Part shown: positions 61,490 to 64,000 of the stretch, in pieces
How positions within the stretch are numbered: the first letter of the stretch is position 1
How the letters are laid out: each line of letters begins with the position of its first letter
Origin: JBFLYZ01 sp040756415
GTDB taxonomy: Bacteria; Bacteroidota; Bacteroidia; JADZBD01
Assembly (NCBI GenBank): GCA_040756415.1
Contig: JBFLYZ010000008.1
Location: 1-64,000 of the forward strand
DNA length: 64,000 bases
Direction: 5' to 3'
Notes under the pieces: model-generated
Told to the model about the DNA's origin: nothing
Database searches by the model: none
What the model saw: only the letters and a program-made list of their open reading frames with translations
Program-made: the position numbers and the translations under genes

Positions 61490-63610
61490 TCAGAATCGCG
61501 CCCCCATCACGCATACGTCATCGATCTGTTCCAGCCTGCCTTTCCAGCTTTCGAATGTTGCTTCCAGGCTCTGCTTTTGCTCGCGAAGCGGCAGAGCGGC
61601 AATGGAAGCCAGGCTTTCGCGGAGCCGCCTGCTCTTGAACTTTTTACCGTCCTCTCCACCGAATTGATCGGCATAACCGTCAGAAAAGACATATACGCAA
61701 TCGCCAGGCTTGAGCTGCACCTCGCGGTGCGAGAAGAGCTTCAGCTCTCCTTCCGTGAAATGGCCAACAGGCTGCTTATCGCCTTGTATTTCCAGCACTT
61801 CCCTGCTTTCTTTCCCAACGATCCAGACGGGATTATAAGCTCCGGCAAACTCCAGCAGCAGGGTTTTCCTGTCAATAGCGCACAGGGCGATGTCCATGCC
61901 GTCACGAACTTTCGCGTCAGGGCGCTGTTTCAGTATACGGGAGAGTTTCTTGTTCATGGCATTCAGGATCAGTGCGGGCCGGTCTATGCCCTGCTCCAGA
62001 AGGGCTTCGTTCAGCAGGTTATGGGCCACTATGCTCATGAATGCGCCCGGCACCCCGTGGCCGGTACAATCTACAGCAGCGAAAAAAACCTTATTGCCCC
62101 ATTGCTCCACCCAATACAGGTCACCGCTTACAATGTCTTTTGGCTTATACAACACAAAACAATCGGGCAGCAGGGCGCGTATGCTCTCTTCCGAAGGCAG
62201 GATGGCGTCCTGGATTCGTTTGGCGTAGCGAATGCTGTCAGTGATATCCTTGTTCTTTTCATCTACGATCAGTTTTTGTTTTTCAATGATGGCCTTCTGG
62301 CGTTGCGTAATGCGGAATCGCTTGAAAAGCAGAAAAGAGAAGCCCGACAGCAGGCATAATCCCCCAATGACCGAATAGATGACCAGTTTTTGTTTTTCTG
62401 ATTCGGCCCGATGGGCCAGGTCTTTTTTTTCCTGCGCAGCTCTTGCCTCGGCCTCTTTCATTTCGTATTCATGCCTGATCTGCTGCCTGATTGCCGATTT
62501 GCGGCTCTGTTCATTGCTCATGCTGTCGCGCATCAGTATATACAGATCGTACATTTCTAGGGCCTGTTTGTGTTTTCCCCATCCAGTATAGATGTTCTTA
62601 AGCGTTTCGGCCGCATTCCGTATCCACTCGGGGTTCTTCACCTCGCGCGCCACCTTCAGGCCTTTCAGGCTGTAGCTTTCGCCAAGTGCATAACGGCCCA
62701 ATTTCCCGTAACAACTGCCGATGTTGTTCAGCATAATGGCGATAAAGCTCTTTTCCCTGACCGCCTCGGCCAGCTCATACGCTTTCCTGTAATATTCGAG
62801 CGCCTTCTCCACCGAATCCTGGAGGCTATACACATTACCCATGTTGTTCCATACCTGCGCGATGCCCCGCTTGTTGCCCGTTTCCTCGTGCAGCTTCATG
62901 CATTGGGTGTAAAGATCGAGCGCATCACTGTATTTTTTTTGCTTTTTATAAATAGTCGCAATGTTGTTCAGCGCGGTAGCCATGTTTCTTTTGTTCTTCT
63001 GTCGTGCGCTGATCTCCAGGTGCTGGCGATAATTCATGAGGGCCTGGTCCAGTTCGCCATTGTTTTCGAGGATGATACCGATGTTGTTGAGCGTATTGGC
63101 GATGCCGGCCGAGTCGTTCAACTGACGCTTTATCTCCAGGCTCTTTTCGTAATGGTTCAGCGCCTCGGTCACGTTTCCCAGCAGCTTATAGGCGTATCCC
63201 ATATTGTTAAAGGTGCGGGCCACCTGCTTCAGGTCATTTATGGCCATGCTCAGTTCGAGGCTTTGTTTGTACAAAGGGATGCTGTTCTTGCTGTCGCCTT
63301 TATAGTCAAGCATGGCACCCAGGTTGTTGAGCGCCTGCGCTCTTTCGCGGAAGCAGAATGTTTTCAGCGCGCCTGTAGCCCCGGCAAGGTACTTATCCGT
63401 GAGCTGCACCACCAGCGAACACAACTGTAATGCGCTGTCGACCTCAGAACTGTAAATTTCCTCGCACAGGTCGTTGTAGGCTTTGATCAGCACGGTATCG
63501 TGTCCTGCGTCAGCAATGACCCCGGCCAGCGAATCGGCCTTTGTCCCGGCCCATAACCACCAGGAAGAGCAGAGCAGAAGAATCGGGATGAGTGCAATGG
63601 GCCTGTTCAC
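61490..63610 (-). CDS. TPR sensor with SpoIIE-type PP2C phosphatase, second copy
   Basis: About 706 residues from a GTG at 63610, chosen because it begins the signal sequence (NRPIALIPILLLCSSWWLW); the open frame reaches 63643. About seven TPRs (TLNNIGIILENNGELDQALM, ALNNIATIYKKQKKYSDALD) precede a membrane helix (LVIYSVIGGLCLLSGFSFLL), the linker DSIRYAKRIQDAILPSEESI, and a complete PP2C domain (FAAVDCTGHGVPGAFMSIVA, MDIALCAIDR, VFSDGYADQFGG). It closely follows the 3360-5471 protein domain by domain. Its substrate and stimulus are unknown. Confidence 0.88.
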   Translation of the reverse strand: MNRPIALIPILLLCSSWWLWAGTKADSLAGVIADAGHDTVLIKAYNDLCEEIYSSEVDSALQLCSLVVQLTDKYLAGATGALKTFCFRERAQALNNLGAMLDYKGDSKNSIPLYKQSLELSMAINDLKQVARTFNNMGYAYKLLGNVTEALNHYEKSLEIKRQLNDSAGIANTLNNIGIILENNGELDQALMNYRQHLEISARQKNKRNMATALNNIATIYKKQKKYSDALDLYTQCMKLHEETGNKRGIAQVWNNMGNVYSLQDSVEKALEYYRKAYELAEAVREKSFIAIMLNNIGSCYGKLGRYALGESYSLKGLKVAREVKNPEWIRNAAETLKNIYTGWGKHKQALEMYDLYILMRDSMSNEQSRKSAIRQQIRHEYEMKEAEARAAQEKKDLAHRAESEKQKLVIYSVIGGLCLLSGFSFLLFKRFRITQRQKAIIEKQKLIVDEKNKDITDSIRYAKRIQDAILPSEESIRALLPDCFVLYKPKDIVSGDLYWVEQWGNKVFFAAVDCTGHGVPGAFMSIVAHNLLNEALLEQGIDRPALILNAMNKKLSRILKQRPDAKVRDGMDIALCAIDRKTLLLEFAGAYNPVWIVGKESREVLEIQGDKQPVGHFTEGELKLFSHREVQLKPGDCVYVFSDGYADQFGGEDGKKFKSRRLRESLASIAALPLREQKQSLEATFESWKGRLEQIDDVCVMGARF

Positions 63611-63658
63611 GGCCCAAATATAGTCAGGCCGGCAAATAAACAAGAAGGTCAGTGGTTT

Positions 63659-64000
63659 TTAGTCGAGCTTAAGAAACCGTGCCGGGACGCACTTGCCCTC
63701 TGCATCGTAAACGCGCAGAAGGTAATACCCTTCAGCCAGCGGGCCGATATCGGCTTGCGTGTCTGGAGTACGGAGCAGTATCTTGCCGGTGAGGTCGGCA
63801 ATCTCGATGCGGGCAATGCCGAAATCTGCCCTTACGGTCAGTTGATCGCTGGCCGGCACCGGATATATGCTGATCGTTCCGGGCGCACCGTACAGCTCAT
63901 TCGTGCCGGCCATGCTTGTAAATCCATAAAAGGTCTTCATGTACGAGTTCGAAAAATTATTCTGGTTCCTGAAGCCTACCACGGCATTGGCGTTATTGGG
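63659..64000 (-). CDS. Partial secreted protein ending in T9SS sorting domain
   Basis: The 3' end of a gene that continues beyond the right edge; the frame is open to base 64000. The last 70 residues are a T9SS type A sorting domain (ISIYPVPASDQLTVRADF, LAEGYYLLRVYDAEGKCVPA, ending FLKLD). The N-terminal part visible (NQNNFSNSYMKTFYGF) is not recognised. It lies 48 bases upstream of the second TPR/PP2C gene on the same strand, so the two might be one operon. Confidence 0.7.
   Translation of the reverse strand, partial: PNNANAVVGFRNQNNFSNSYMKTFYGFTSMAGTNELYGAPGTISIYPVPASDQLTVRADFGIARIEIADLTGKILLRTPDTQADIGPLAEGYYLLRVYDAEGKCVPARFLKLD

Noticed and set aside
1..64000. Prophage, plasmid origin, rRNA operon or insertion sequence
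   Set aside because: No integrase, transposase, capsid, replication protein or rRNA segment was seen; the only mobile-type element is the A/B module.

Overview
The window reads as chromosomal DNA of a member of the Bacteroidota (Bacteroidetes), probably a free-living aerobic or environmental lineage. The evidence is the set of type IX secretion (T9SS) C-terminal sorting domains on at least seven secreted proteins, two very large proteins with the gliding-associated C-terminal domain (CHU_C type), two TonB-dependent receptors with carboxypeptidase-regulatory N-termini, an Omp28-like protein, a prokaryotic HU/SPOR protein, and repeated matches to the Bacteroidota promoter -7 box TAnnTTTG just upstream of genes. 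The genes are densely packed on both strands with many 1-10 base overlaps, and there is no sign of a plasmid or prophage.

Layout. 1-3.2 kb: a small HTH/coiled-coil protein, then a three-gene overlapping operon of T9SS cargo ending in Omp28. 3.3-8.9 kb: a TPR/PP2C signalling protein, lepA, metF, ribE. 8.9-14.5 kb: two tandem ~900-residue CHU_C adhesin-like paralogues. 14.6-18.0 kb: a coupled operon of rlmN, a polyprenyl synthase and two MORN-repeat proteins. 18.1-23.6 kb: sucA-sucB and a DAHP synthase/chorismate mutase fusion. 23.6-28 kb: three secreted T9SS proteins, one a CotH-type kinase. 28-31.2 kb: an MsbA-like ABC exporter, rbfA, a methyltransferase. 31.2-32.4 kb: an AT-rich island holding the mobile mystery protein A/B pair (XRE regulator plus Fic protein) with a phased operator array. 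32.5-37.5 kb: lolE-type permease, SulP transporter and small unknowns. 37.6-44 kb: polA, a TonB receptor, dusB. 44-48.4 kb: CPBP protease, a TPR protein lacking the phosphatase domain, and a metal-tail beta-barrel with a thioredoxin-like T9SS partner. tRNA-Ser(GGA) at 48.6 kb. 48.7-56 kb: TMEM220-like protein, second TonB receptor, GNAT, TMTC-like TPR membrane protein, ansA, tatD. 56-64 kb: two related lipoproteins, a GT9 heptosyltransferase-like enzyme, a thioesterase, hemJ, the HU-SPOR protein, kdsB, a second TPR/PP2C protein and the tail of another T9SS protein cut by the window edge.

Most of this is housekeeping (translation factors, TCA cycle, folate, riboflavin, LPS, aromatic amino acids) interleaved with cell-surface and secreted proteins. 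The one clear accessory insertion is the mobile mystery A/B module. Its promoter region carries four 18-bp imperfect palindromes whose starts are exactly 33 bp apart; the first touches the regulator's start codon and the second overlaps a -7 box. This is the least ordinary structure in the window. All calls are from reading sequence and recognising families; no database search was run.
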